Source: Streptomyces flaveolus (GTDB lineage: Bacteria > Actinomycetota > Actinomycetes > Streptomycetales > Streptomycetaceae). Taken from it: a stretch of 64,000 nt of DNA. Every line of letters starts with the position of its first letter. Position 1 is the first letter of the stretch. Shown here one piece after another: positions 42,791 through 51,834 of this stretch. The stretch spans positions 372,001-436,000 of the forward strand of contig NZ_BMRV01000001.1 of NCBI RefSeq assembly GCF_014648815.1, in the 5' to 3' direction. The position numbers were made by a program, and so were the translations under genes. The notes under the pieces are model-generated. The model saw only the letters and a program-made list of their open reading frames with translations. It did no database searches and was not told where the DNA came from.

Positions 42791-43473
42791 CGATCCGTGT
42801 CCTGCTCGCCGACGACCAGGCACTGCTGCGCAGCGCCTTCAGAGTGCTCGTCGACTCCGAGCCCGACATGGAGGTGGTGGGGGAGGCGTCCGACGGCGCC
42901 GAGGCGGCACGGCTGGCCGCCGAGTACCGGCCCGACGTGGTGCTGATGGACATCCGGATGCCCGGCACGGACGGCCTCGCCGCCACCCGGACGATCAGCG
43001 CCGACCCCGCCCTCGCCCAGGTCCGCGTGGTCATACTGACCACCTTCGAGGTCGACGACTACGTGGTGCAGTCGCTGCGCGCCGGCGCCTCCGGCTTCCT
43101 CGGCAAGGGCTCGGAGCCGGAGGAGCTGCTCAGCGCGATCCGCGTCGCGGCCGGCGGCGAGGCACTGCTGTCCCCGACCGCCACCAAGGGCCTCATCGCC
43201 CGCTTCCTCGCCCAGGGGGGCAGCGCGGACGACGCGGACCGCGACCCGGCCCGCGCCCAGAAGCTGGACTCGCTGACCGTGCGGGAGCGCGAGGTGCTGG
43301 TGCAGGTGGCCGGCGGGCACTCCAACGACGAGATCGCCGAGCGGCTGGAGGTCAGCCCGCTCACGGTGAAGACGCACGTCAACCGGGCGATGGCCAAGCT
43401 GGGCGCCCGCGACCGGGCCCAGCTGGTGGTCGTCGCGTACGAATCCGGGCTGGTACGTCCGAGGGTGGAGTGA
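42787..43473 (+). CDS. LuxR/NarL-family response regulator
   Basis: 228 residues; overlaps the kinase stop (ATGA). Receiver domain with acidic pocket DD at 9-10 (VLLADDQALL) and phospho-acceptor Asp55 (VVLMDIRMPGTDGL); the HTH domain is LTVREREVLVQVAGGHSNDE, then IAERLEVSPLTVKTHVNRAM. Probably activates targets on phosphorylation by the adjacent kinase. Confidence 0.94.
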   Translation: MTIRVLLADDQALLRSAFRVLVDSEPDMEVVGEASDGAEAARLAAEYRPDVVLMDIRMPGTDGLAATRTISADPALAQVRVVILTTFEVDDYVVQSLRAGASGFLGKGSEPEELLSAIRVAAGGEALLSPTATKGLIARFLAQGGSADDADRDPARAQKLDSLTVREREVLVQVAGGHSNDEIAERLEVSPLTVKTHVNRAMAKLGARDRAQLVVVAYESGLVRPRVE

Positions 43474-43625
43474 GGGCCACCCGGCCGTACTGCGGCGGGA
43501 GTATGCGCCGGATAAGGAAATGGACCTGGGGCCTAGGGAACCGGGGGCGTCCATGGCTCAGGGTGTGAGGTAGGCGCTCACTTGTGCCCTTCCTCCGCTC
43601 GGCCACAGAAGAGAGACCCTGATCC

Positions 43626-46600
43626 ATGTCCTGGCTGTCGAGATTCAGCCTCGCGCAACGGGCCCTGATAGGCCTGATGTCGATCGTCGCGCTCGTCTTC
43701 GGCGCGATCGCCATCCCCCAGCTCAAGCAGCAGCTGCTGCCCACCATCGAACTGCCCATGGTGTCCGTGCTGGCGCCGTACCAGGGCGCTTCGCCCGACG
43801 TGGTCGAGAAGCAGGTCGTCGAACCGATCGAGGACAGCCTCGAAGCGGTCGACGGTGTTTCGGGCATCACCTCCACGGCCAGCGAGGGCAACGCCGTGAT
43901 CATGGCGTCCTTCGACTACGGCAACGGCACCCAGCAGCTCGTCGCCGACGTGCAGCAGGCCGTCAACCGGGCCCGCGCCCAGCTCCCGGACGACGTGGAC
44001 CCGCAGGTCATCTCCGGCTCGACGGACGACATCCCCACCGTCGTCCTCGCCGTCACCTCGGACAAGGACCAGCAGGCGCTGGCCGACCAGCTCGACAAGA
44101 CGGTCGTCTCGGAGCTGAAGGACATCGACGGGGTCGCCCAGGTCGTGGTCGACGGTGTGCGGGACCTCCAGGTCACCGTCACCCCCGACCAGGCGAAGCT
44201 CGCGAAGGCCGGCGTGAGCCCCCCGGTGCTCACCCAGTCCCTGCAGGCGGGCGGCGCGACCGTCCCGGCCGGCTCGTTCGACGAGGGCGGCGCCAACCGC
44301 ACCGTCCAGGTCGGCGGCGGTTTCACCTCGCTGGAGCAGATCCAGAACCTGATGGTCACCGGCGAGGGCGTGAAGAAGCCGGTGCGCCTCGGTGACGTCG
44401 CCACCGTCAAGGAGGAGGAGGCCAAGGCCGACTCGCTCACCCGCACCAACGGCAGGCCGAGCCTGGCCGTCGCCGTCACCATGGACCACGACGGCAGCGC
44501 GGTCGCCATCTCGAACGCCGTCGAGGACAAGCTGCCCGACCTGCGCGAGCAGCTCGGCTCCGGCGCCACCCTCACCGTCGTCAGCGACCAGGGCCCGGCG
44601 GTCTCCAAGGCCATCTCGGGTCTGACCACGGAGGGCGGCCTCGGTCTGCTCTTCGCCGTCCTGGTCATCCTCGTCTTCCTGGCATCCATCCGCTCCACCC
44701 TGGTCACCGCGGTCTCCATCCCGCTGTCGGTGGTGCTGGCGCTGATCGTGCTGTGGACGCGCGACCTGTCGCTGAACATGCTGACGCTGGGCGCGCTCAC
44801 CATCGCCATCGGCCGCGTGGTCGACGACTCGATCGTGGTCCTGGAGAACATCAAGCGGCACCTCGGCTACGGCGAGGAGCGCCAGGAGGCCATCCTCAGG
44901 GCCGTCCGCGAGGTCGCCGGAGCGGTCACCTCCTCCACGCTCACCACCGTCGCCGTGTTCCTGCCGATCGGTCTGGTCGGCGGCATGGTCGGCGAGCTGT
45001 TCGGCTCCTTCAGCCTGACCGTCACCGCCGCGCTGCTGGCCTCCCTGCTGGTGTCGCTGACGGTCGTCCCGGTGCTGTCGTACTGGTTCCTGCGCCCGCC
45101 GAAGGGCACGCCGGAGGACGCCGAGGAGGCCCGCCGCCTGGCCGAGGAGAAGGAGGCGAAGAGCCGCCTGCAGCGTCTCTACGTCCCGATCCTGCGTTTC
45201 GCCACCCGCCGCCGCCTGACCAGCCTGGCCATCGCGGTCGTCGTGCTGATCGGCACGTTCGGCATGGCGCCGCTGCTGAAGACCAACTTCTTCGACCAGG
45301 GCGAGCAGAAGGTCCTCAGCATCAAGCAGGAGCTGAAGCCGGGCACCAGCCTCGCGGCGACCGACGCCCAGGCCGAGAAGGTCGAGAAGCTGCTCGCCGA
45401 CACCGAGGGCGTCAAGGACTTCCAGGTCACCGTCGGCTCGTCCGGCTTCATGGCCGCCTTCGGCGGCGGCACGGACACCAACCAGGCCTCGTACCAGCTG
45501 ATGCTGGAGGACTCGGCGAACGCCGAGGACGTCCAGGACCACATCGAGGACGGGCTCGCCAAGCTCGACGGCATCGGCACCACCACGGTCGCCGCCGGTG
45601 ACGGCTTCGGCAGCCAGGACCTCAGCGTCGTCGTGAAGGCGGCCGACGCGCAGGTCCTCCGCGAGGCCGCGGAGGAGGTCCGCAAGGCGGTCGCCGGGCT
45701 CGACGACGTCACCGACGTCACCAGCGACCTGGCGCAGAGCGTGCCGCGCATCTCGGTCAAGGCCAATGCCGAGGCCGCCGAGGCCGGGTTCACCGACCAG
45801 ACGCTCGGCGCTGCCGTCGCCCAGGCGGTGCGCGGCACCCCGGCCGCCAAGGCGGTCCTCGACGACACCGAGCGCGACGTCGTCATCAAGTCGGCCCAGC
45901 CCGCCGAGACGATGGCCCAGCTGAAGGCCCTGAACCTCGGTGCGGCCAAGCTCGGCGACATCGCCACCGTGCAACTGGTGGACGGCCCGGTGTCCATGAC
46001 CCGCATCGACGGTCAGCGCGCGGCGACCATCACCGCCAAGCCGACCGGTGACAACACCGGCGCGGTGGGCACGGCCCTCCAGTCGAAGATCGACGGCCTC
46101 GACCTGCCGGCCGGCGCCACGGCCGAGATCGGCGGCGTCACCGCCGACCAGGACGACGCGTTCAAGAACCTCGGCCTGGCCATGCTCGCGGCGATCGCGA
46201 TCGTGTTCATGCTGCTGGTCGGCACCTTCCGGTCGCTGGCCCAGCCGCTGATCCTGCTGGTGTCGATCCCGTTCGCGGCGACCGGCGCGATCGGCCTGCT
46301 GATCGCCACGGGCACCCCGATGGGCGTCCCGGCGATGATCGGCATGCTGATGCTGATCGGCATCGTGGTCACCAACGCGATCGTGCTGATCGACCTGATC
46401 AACCAGTACCGCAAGCAGGGCCACGGCGTCGTCGAAGCGGTGATCGAGGGAGGCCGGCACCGTCTGCGGCCCATCCTGATGACGGCCCTGGCGACGATCT
46501 TCGCCCTGCTGCCGATGGCGCTGGGCGTCACCGGCGAGGGCGGCTTCATCGCCCAGCCGCTGGCGGTGGTCGTGATCGGCGGTCTGATCACCTCGACGCT

Positions 46601-46751
46601 GCTGACCCTGCTGCTCGTCCCGACGCTCTACGCGATGCTGGAGTTGCGCAAGGAGCGGCGCGCGAAGAAGCGGGCGGCGAAGCGCGGTGAGGCCCCCTCC
46701 CAGGAGACGGCCTCCGACGACGAGTCGGAGCCGCAGCTGGCCCAGCGCTGA
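43626..46751 (+). CDS. RND-family efflux transporter (AcrB-like)
   Basis: 1041 residues, typical size. Twelve membrane helices and two large extracellular loops. The proton-relay helix carries GRVVDDSIVVLENIKRHLGY, matching the two conserved Asp residues of AcrB; the second half has ATGTPMGVPAMIGMLMLIGI and VVTNAIVLIDLINQYRKQGH. Proton-driven export of a hydrophobic solute. It lies directly beside the terpenoid cluster, but belongs to the conserved backbone and ends in its own terminator, so it need not be a cluster exporter. Confidence 0.93.
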   Translation: MSWLSRFSLAQRALIGLMSIVALVFGAIAIPQLKQQLLPTIELPMVSVLAPYQGASPDVVEKQVVEPIEDSLEAVDGVSGITSTASEGNAVIMASFDYGNGTQQLVADVQQAVNRARAQLPDDVDPQVISGSTDDIPTVVLAVTSDKDQQALADQLDKTVVSELKDIDGVAQVVVDGVRDLQVTVTPDQAKLAKAGVSPPVLTQSLQAGGATVPAGSFDEGGANRTVQVGGGFTSLEQIQNLMVTGEGVKKPVRLGDVATVKEEEAKADSLTRTNGRPSLAVAVTMDHDGSAVAISNAVEDKLPDLREQLGSGATLTVVSDQGPAVSKAISGLTTEGGLGLLFAVLVILVFLASIRSTLVTAVSIPLSVVLALIVLWTRDLSLNMLTLGALTIAIGRVVDDSIVVLENIKRHLGYGEERQEAILRAVREVAGAVTSSTLTTVAVFLPIGLVGGMVGELFGSFSLTVTAALLASLLVSLTVVPVLSYWFLRPPKGTPEDAEEARRLAEEKEAKSRLQRLYVPILRFATRRRLTSLAIAVVVLIGTFGMAPLLKTNFFDQGEQKVLSIKQELKPGTSLAATDAQAEKVEKLLADTEGVKDFQVTVGSSGFMAAFGGGTDTNQASYQLMLEDSANAEDVQDHIEDGLAKLDGIGTTTVAAGDGFGSQDLSVVVKAADAQVLREAAEEVRKAVAGLDDVTDVTSDLAQSVPRISVKANAEAAEAGFTDQTLGAAVAQAVRGTPAAKAVLDDTERDVVIKSAQPAETMAQLKALNLGAAKLGDIATVQLVDGPVSMTRIDGQRAATITAKPTGDNTGAVGTALQSKIDGLDLPAGATAEIGGVTADQDDAFKNLGLAMLAAIAIVFMLLVGTFRSLAQPLILLVSIPFAATGAIGLLIATGTPMGVPAMIGMLMLIGIVVTNAIVLIDLINQYRKQGHGVVEAVIEGGRHRLRPILMTALATIFALLPMALGVTGEGGFIAQPLAVVVIGGLITSTLLTLLLVPTLYAMLELRKERRAKKRAAKRGEAPSQETASDDESEPQLAQR

Positions 46752-46771
46752 CCCTTCGCACCGACCTCGCA

Positions 46772-46808
46772 CACACCGGGCACCCGTCGCGTACGGGTGC
46801 CCGGTGTG
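46772..46808. terminator. Hairpin ending the exporter transcript, left boundary of the cluster
   Basis: A perfect 16-bp stem (46772-46787 with 46793-46808, core ACCGGGCACCCGT) around a 5-base loop, 20 bases after the exporter stop. It separates the conserved genes from the biosynthetic cluster. Confidence 0.85.
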
Positions 46809-46814
46809 CTGTGT

Positions 46815-46920
46815 CCACCTGGTCCGGTGTGCCGGCCCACCTGGTCCGGCGACCAGGGAAGCGCGCTTCCTCGCCTTCGGCCGGGCACGTGGAACCTGGC
46901 CTCTCGGCGGAAGACACCCC
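46815..46920 (+). promoter_or_regulatory. Candidate control region of the terpenoid operon
   Basis: CCACCTGGTCCGG occurs twice, at 46815-46827 and 46837-46849, exactly 22 bases apart, about two helical turns. The second copy lies in CCTGGTCCGGCGACCAGG (46840-46857), an inverted repeat with 7-base arms. Further down, ACCTGG, 11 bases, AAGACACCCC lie at 46894-46920. CACCTGGTCC and ACCTGG-n11-AAGACACCCC recur 56-58 bases apart before the acyltransferase operon at 54363-54447. The first P450 starts 100 bases downstream. Possible binding site for the cluster LuxR-type protein; not proven. Confidence 0.5.
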
Positions 46921-47020
46921 CGGAGCCGGTCGGTGATCCTGAGACCCGATCATGCGGACAGGATCCCGCCGCCCGCCGGCGGCCGGTCCACCGCCTCGCA
47001 GCAGGAGGCCAGCGCTCCCG

Positions 47021-48256
47021 ATGTCGTCCGACACTTCCGCGGCAGAACTCTTCGACCCGATGTCCCCCGAGTACACCGCCTGCCCCTACGCGGCGTTCGC
47101 CCGCGCACGGCAGACGGAGCCGGTCGTCCACCAGGCCGCACTGGACGAGTGGATCGTCACGGGGCGCGCCGAGATCGAGGCCGTGCAACGGGACCACGGG
47201 GACTTCACCAGCCGCTACAACCTCGACGGTTCGTACCCCTTCTGCCCTGAGGCGAAGGAGATCCTGGACGGCTCGCTGTTCTTCCGGGTCGCCCTCTACA
47301 ACGTCGACCCGCCGGCCCACACCCGCTTCCGCAACCTCGTCAGCGAGTTCTTCTCCCCGCGTGTCCTGCGGCGCCGCGAGGCCTCGATCCGCGAGATAGC
47401 CGCCCGGCTCGCCGCCGGCCTCGCGGCGAAGGACGGGTGCGACCTCCTGCAGGAGTTCGCCTACCCGCTCCCCATGACGGTGATCTGCGACATCATCGGC
47501 ATCCCGGAGGAGGACCGGGCCACGGTCAAGGCGTGGAACAACGACTGGCTGGCCCTCCAGGTCGTCCCGCTCCCCCCGGAGCAGCAGGTGCACTGCGCCG
47601 GCAACGTGGTCACCTACGAGAAGTACGTGCTCGACCTGCTGGAGCGCCGCCGCAGCGAGCCGGCCGACGACCTGCTGACCGAACTGGTGCGGGCCGCCGA
47701 CGCGGACGACCCGGTGTGCACGGTCGAGGACGCCGTGGTCGCGCTGCGCGTGATGATCGCGGCCGGGCACGAGACCACCACCAACCTGATCTCCAACGCC
47801 GTCCACCAGCTGCTGCGGGAACGCGACCGGTGGGAAGCCGTCGTCAAGGACCCCGGTCTGGCCGGCGCGGCCGTGGAGGAGACCCTGCGCTTCGACTCCT
47901 CGGTGCAGGGCGCCCCCCGGGTCGCCACCCGGGCCAGGCGCATCGGTGACACGGAGGTCCCCGAAGGCGCCCGGCTGCGGGTGATGTTCGCGGCCGCGGG
48001 ACGCGACCCCGAGTGGGTCGAGGACCCCGACACCTTCCGGCTCGACCGCCAGGGACCGCCCCGGCACCTGGGGTTCGGCCACGGCATCCACTTCTGCGTC
48101 GGTGCGGCGCTCGCCCGGCTGGAGGCCGGGATCGCCCTGGAGACGCTGGTGGAGACCTTCCCCGGCCTGCGTCTCGCCGACGGCTTCGAGCCGCGGTACC
48201 TGCCGGGCGGCTTCGTCTTCCGGGGCCTCGCCGAGCTGCCGGTCACCTGGTCCTGA
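47021..48256 (+). CDS. Cytochrome P450 number 1 of the terpenoid cluster
   Basis: 411 residues. AGGAGG 12 bases upstream supports the ATG at 47021. I-helix: MIAAGHETTTNLISNAVHQL; ExxR: VEETLRFDS; heme loop: LGFGHGIHFCVGAALARLEA with the iron-ligand cysteine. Size and motifs match actinobacterial CYP105/107-like soluble enzymes that take electrons from ferredoxin, such as the one at 53192. First gene of the cluster; 58 bases before the second P450. Probably oxidises the terpene skeleton; substrate unknown. Confidence 0.93.
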   Translation: MSSDTSAAELFDPMSPEYTACPYAAFARARQTEPVVHQAALDEWIVTGRAEIEAVQRDHGDFTSRYNLDGSYPFCPEAKEILDGSLFFRVALYNVDPPAHTRFRNLVSEFFSPRVLRRREASIREIAARLAAGLAAKDGCDLLQEFAYPLPMTVICDIIGIPEEDRATVKAWNNDWLALQVVPLPPEQQVHCAGNVVTYEKYVLDLLERRRSEPADDLLTELVRAADADDPVCTVEDAVVALRVMIAAGHETTTNLISNAVHQLLRERDRWEAVVKDPGLAGAAVEETLRFDSSVQGAPRVATRARRIGDTEVPEGARLRVMFAAAGRDPEWVEDPDTFRLDRQGPPRHLGFGHGIHFCVGAALARLEAGIALETLVETFPGLRLADGFEPRYLPGGFVFRGLAELPVTWS

Positions 48257-48314
48257 CCCGGCCACAGCCGACTCGTCCACCCGCCGCCCCACCCCACACG
48301 GAGGCAAGACAACC

Positions 48315-49670
48315 ATGGCTCTCGCGACCGCCGCACCGTCCGTTCCTCCCATGCCGGGACGCATTCCGCTCGCGGGCCACGCCGTTCAGATGTTCCGCAA
48401 TCCGCTGCGGTTCTTCCAGAGCGTGAGCGAGCAGGGCGGCCTGGTACGGATCTGGCTCGGCACCAAGCAGGCCTACGTGGTCAGCGACCACGACATGCTG
48501 TACGACATCCTCGTCCGCAAGGCCAAGTCCTTCGAGAAGGGCATGCAGTTCGACCAGGCCCGTCCGCTGCTCGGCAACGGGATCCTGCTGTCGGAGGGCG
48601 ACTTCCACCGCAGGCAGCGCCTGCTGATGCAGCCGGCCTTCCACCACGAGAAGATCGGCACCTACGTCGACGTCATGCGGGAGTCCGCCACCGACGTCTT
48701 CGGCACCTGGCGCGACGGCCAGCGCGTCGGCATGTACAACATGTTCTACGAACTGGCCGTACGCATCGTCATCAAGGCGCTGTTCTCCACCGACATGGTG
48801 GAGCAGGACGTGGCCGAGGTGTACAAGTCGATGCCCGTCGTGATCTCCGGCGTCGAGAAGCGCGCGGCCATTCCCCCGGCCCTGCTGGACCGCATCCCCA
48901 CCCAGTCCAGCCGCGAGTTCCACAGCGCCATCGGCCGGCTGTACTCGATGGGGCGCCGCATCATCGCCGACTACCGGGCCAAGGGCGCCTCCGACCAGGC
49001 CGACGACCTGATGACGCTGCTGTTCGCGGCGCAGGCCGGCGGCAACAAGGAGATGACCGACAAGCAGATCCAGGACGAGTTCATGACGCTGTTGACGGCG
49101 GGGTCCGAGACCACGCCGAGTGCCATGAGCTGGACGTGCATGCTGCTCGGCCGCCACCCCGAGGTGCAGCGCCGGATGCAGGAGGAGGTCGACAAGGTGG
49201 TCGGCGACCGCCCTGTCGAGGCCGGTGACCTGCGCGACCTGGACTACACGCGGCGCGTCATCCAGGAGGCGCTGCGGATCTACCCGCCGGTGTGGGCCCT
49301 GGGCCGCAAGTGCGTGCAGGACACGGAACTCGGCGGTCACCTCATCCCGGCCGGCACCGAGGTCCTCTACTCCATCTACGCGGTCCACCACGACCCGAAG
49401 ACCTACGACAACCCCGAGGCGTTCGACCCCGACCGCTGGCTGCCCGAGCGGGCCAAGCAGGTGCCGCGCAGCGCGTTCATGCCGTTCGGCGCGGGCGTCC
49501 GCAACTGCATCGGCGAGTCCTTCTCGTGGTTCGAGACCCAGACCGTGCTCGCCACCCTGATGCAGCAGTGGTCGGTGCAGCCGATCACCGGCGAGCCGGT
49601 GAAGCCGATAGCCATGGGCGCCCTGGTCCCCGGGGAGCTGCCCATGAAGGTCGTCAGGCGCGTCAAGTGA
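48315..49670 (+). CDS. Cytochrome P450 number 2 of the terpenoid cluster
   Basis: 451 residues. GGAGG ten bases upstream. I-helix: LLTAGSETTPSAMSWTCMLL; ExxR: IQEALRIYPPVWALGRKCVQ; PERF-like: FDPDRWLPERAKQ; heme: FMPFGAGVRNCIGESFSWFE. The longer form and the GSET/NCIG motifs resemble the terpene-linked P450s near sesquiterpene synthases (PtlI- or CYP170-type), but only by wording. Its stop overlaps the next gene's GTG by 4 bases (GTGA). Confidence 0.93.
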   Translation: MALATAAPSVPPMPGRIPLAGHAVQMFRNPLRFFQSVSEQGGLVRIWLGTKQAYVVSDHDMLYDILVRKAKSFEKGMQFDQARPLLGNGILLSEGDFHRRQRLLMQPAFHHEKIGTYVDVMRESATDVFGTWRDGQRVGMYNMFYELAVRIVIKALFSTDMVEQDVAEVYKSMPVVISGVEKRAAIPPALLDRIPTQSSREFHSAIGRLYSMGRRIIADYRAKGASDQADDLMTLLFAAQAGGNKEMTDKQIQDEFMTLLTAGSETTPSAMSWTCMLLGRHPEVQRRMQEEVDKVVGDRPVEAGDLRDLDYTRRVIQEALRIYPPVWALGRKCVQDTELGGHLIPAGTEVLYSIYAVHHDPKTYDNPEAFDPDRWLPERAKQVPRSAFMPFGAGVRNCIGESFSWFETQTVLATLMQQWSVQPITGEPVKPIAMGALVPGELPMKVVRRVK

Positions 49671-50734
49671 CCGTCACCGACGCGCTGACGGAGAGCGCGG
49701 CGGTCACCGGGCGGGTCAACGGCAGTCTCGACGCCTTCCTCCGGGAGCGGCTCGCCGGGGAGTCCGACCCGGCGGCCCGTACGGCGCTGGCGCTGCTGCG
49801 CGACTTCACGCTCGACGGGGGCAAGCGGATCCGCCCGCTGTTCTGCTACTGGGGCTGGCGCGGGGCCGGCGGGTCCCCGGACGACCGCGAGGTCATCACC
49901 GTGGCCGCGGCACTGGAGCTCTTCCACACCGCGGCCCTGATCCACGACGACATCATCGACAACAGCGACCTGCGGCGCGGCCGGCCCACCGTGCACCTGT
50001 CCCTCGACAAGTGGCACGCCGAGCAGGACTGGCCGGGCGAGAGCCGGACGTTCGGGCAGAGCGGCGCGCTGCTCGTCGGGGACGCCTGCCTGATCTGGTC
50101 GGAGGAGCTGTTCCACAACAGCCCGCTGGTCACCCGGCGCGAGGTCGCGAGGCGGCTGTTCGCCCGGCTGCGCCAGTCGGCGGTCTACGGGGAGTACCTC
50201 GACCTGGTCGGTGAGACCCGCTGCGGCCGCCTCGACGACGCGCTGAAGATCATCCGGCACAAGACGGCGAGCTACACCGTCCGTTACCCCCTCCAGATCG
50301 GCGGCGCCCTCGCCGACGCGAGCGACGAACTGCTGGCGGCGTACGACACGTTCGGGCTGCTGCTGGGCGAGGCCTTCCAGCTGCGCGACGACCTGATCGG
50401 GCTGTTCGGTGCGTCCGAGCAGACCGGCAAGGAACCCTCGGACGACGCCCGGCAGGGCAAGCCGACCGCCCTCATCGCCGTGGCCCGCGAGCGCGCCGAC
50501 GCGGGACAGCGCGCGCGCCTGGACCTGCTCTACGGGGACGCACGGCTGGACCTGGACGGACTCGCCGAACTGCGGGACGTGGTGCGGGCGACCGGAGCCA
50601 CGGCCGTCGTCGAGCGGATGATCCGCGAGCGGCACGCCGGCGCGGTCCGCGCCCTGCGCGGGGCCCGGGTGGATCCCTCCGCGCTGACCGAGCTGGAGGC
50701 GCTGGCGGCGACCTCCGTGCACCGTGAAAGGTGA
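49667..50734 (+). CDS. Polyprenyl diphosphate synthase (trans-prenyltransferase)
   Basis: 355 residues from a GTG in GTGA overlap. First Asp-rich motif: IHDDIIDNSDLRRGRPTVH (DDxxD, without the two-residue insertion); second: FQLRDDLIGLFG, the actinobacterial DDLxG variant. The K-R of KRIRPLF binds IPP. Residues 4 and 5 before the first motif are Ala-Ala, with Phe at -8; no aromatic plug at -5, so C20 (GGPP) or longer is likely. It supplies the substrate for the next gene. Cytoplasmic. Confidence 0.92.
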   Translation: MTVTDALTESAAVTGRVNGSLDAFLRERLAGESDPAARTALALLRDFTLDGGKRIRPLFCYWGWRGAGGSPDDREVITVAAALELFHTAALIHDDIIDNSDLRRGRPTVHLSLDKWHAEQDWPGESRTFGQSGALLVGDACLIWSEELFHNSPLVTRREVARRLFARLRQSAVYGEYLDLVGETRCGRLDDALKIIRHKTASYTVRYPLQIGGALADASDELLAAYDTFGLLLGEAFQLRDDLIGLFGASEQTGKEPSDDARQGKPTALIAVARERADAGQRARLDLLYGDARLDLDGLAELRDVVRATGATAVVERMIRERHAGAVRALRGARVDPSALTELEALAATSVHRER

Positions 50735-50742
50735 GTGACTCC

Positions 50743-51834
50743 ATGTCGACCATCCCCAAGCCGTTCTCGGACGGCACGGAGATCTACCTGCCCGAGTTCC
50801 CCTACCTGCTGCCCGCGTGCAGCCACCCGCGCACGGACGACATCCGCGCGGAGTCGGACGCCTGGGTCAAGGAGGCCATGGGGTTCGCGATGACGGACCC
50901 GCGGGAGATGGAGCTGCTCCTGGAGGAGACCGCCTCCCTCTGGACCTGTCTGGTGCTGCCGACGGCCCGCGAGGACCGGCTGCGCCACCTGTGCAAGTAC
51001 ACCGAGTACCTCTCGGTGTTCGACAACGCGATGGTGGACCGCGCGAAGATCGGCAAGGATCCCGCGGCGGCCCAGGAGACGTTCCGCCGCGTGGCGGGCA
51101 TCCTCGACGACCAGGCCGACGGCGCCGACTTCGCGTGGGGCTCGGTGCTGCACGGGCTGTGGAAGGACATGCGCGCGGACATGCCGCCCGCGGTGTGGGA
51201 CCGGTTCATGGGGGAGGTCCGCCGCTTCCTCGCCGGCTGCGTCCACGAGATCACCTCCCGCTCCGAGGACCGGGTGTTCGACTACGAGACGTACATCGAG
51301 GTCCGCAAGGACAGCGTCGGCATGGGCATGTACTTCGTGCTCGGCGAGTACGGACTGGGCATCGACCTGACCGAGGACCTGCGGCGCCACCGGGAGCTGC
51401 GCGAGATCGTCGACACGGCCCTGGTCCACATCATGCTGACCAACGACATGTTCTCGTTCCGGGCCGAGGCGATGATGGACGACTACGTCAACGCCCTGTC
51501 GGTGCTGCGCCTGAGCGAGGGGCTCGGCCTCCAGGAGGCCGTGGACCGGCTGTTCGCCCTGGTCGACGGCAAGCGGGCCGAGTTCATGGCGCGGCGGGCG
51601 GCCATCGAGGCGGGCGAGCTGGGCCGGCGCGAGGACATCCGCGCCTATCTGGACGCGCTGTGGCACATGATGGCCGGCAACCTGCAGTGGTCGTACCTGA
51701 CGTCCCGGTACAACGGCCCGGGCCACCGGTGGAACGGGGTGCGCTCGGGCGTGCTGACGCTGCACCGGGACCGCACCGTCTTCAGCGACCGCGCCTACTG
51801 CTCGCTGCCGCGGGCCGAGGAGGTCCCCGCGTGA
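50743..51834 (+). CDS. Class I terpene cyclase
   Basis: 363 residues from the ATG at 50743 (AAGGTGA nine bases upstream); a GTG at 50731, in GTGA overlap with the prenyl synthase gene, adds four residues. The metal-binding pair is unusual: the first motif reads FDNAMVDR (D94, N95, D99; Asn where DDxxxD has a second Asp). The second is a standard NSE triad, NDMFSFRAE (N234, D235, S238, E242). The pyrophosphate-sensing Arg188 is exactly 46 residues before N234, and the RY pair is at R322-Y323. Diphosphate ionisation-initiated cyclisation; from context it probably uses GGPP or a longer prenyl. Product unknown. Confidence 0.92.
   Translation: MSTIPKPFSDGTEIYLPEFPYLLPACSHPRTDDIRAESDAWVKEAMGFAMTDPREMELLLEETASLWTCLVLPTAREDRLRHLCKYTEYLSVFDNAMVDRAKIGKDPAAAQETFRRVAGILDDQADGADFAWGSVLHGLWKDMRADMPPAVWDRFMGEVRRFLAGCVHEITSRSEDRVFDYETYIEVRKDSVGMGMYFVLGEYGLGIDLTEDLRRHRELREIVDTALVHIMLTNDMFSFRAEAMMDDYVNALSVLRLSEGLGLQEAVDRLFALVDGKRAEFMARRAAIEAGELGRREDIRAYLDALWHMMAGNLQWSYLTSRYNGPGHRWNGVRSGVLTLHRDRTVFSDRAYCSLPRAEEVPA

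Noticed and set aside
41555..42823. A long minus-strand frame opposite the histidine kinase
   Set aside because: The kinase carries clear H-, N- and G-boxes; the opposing frame is low complexity with no motifs.
43578..46772. A continuous minus-strand frame of about 1060 codons opposite the RND exporter
   Set aside because: It mirrors the codon bias of the real exporter on the plus strand, is rich in His/Arg/Gly/Gln, and lacks any family motif.
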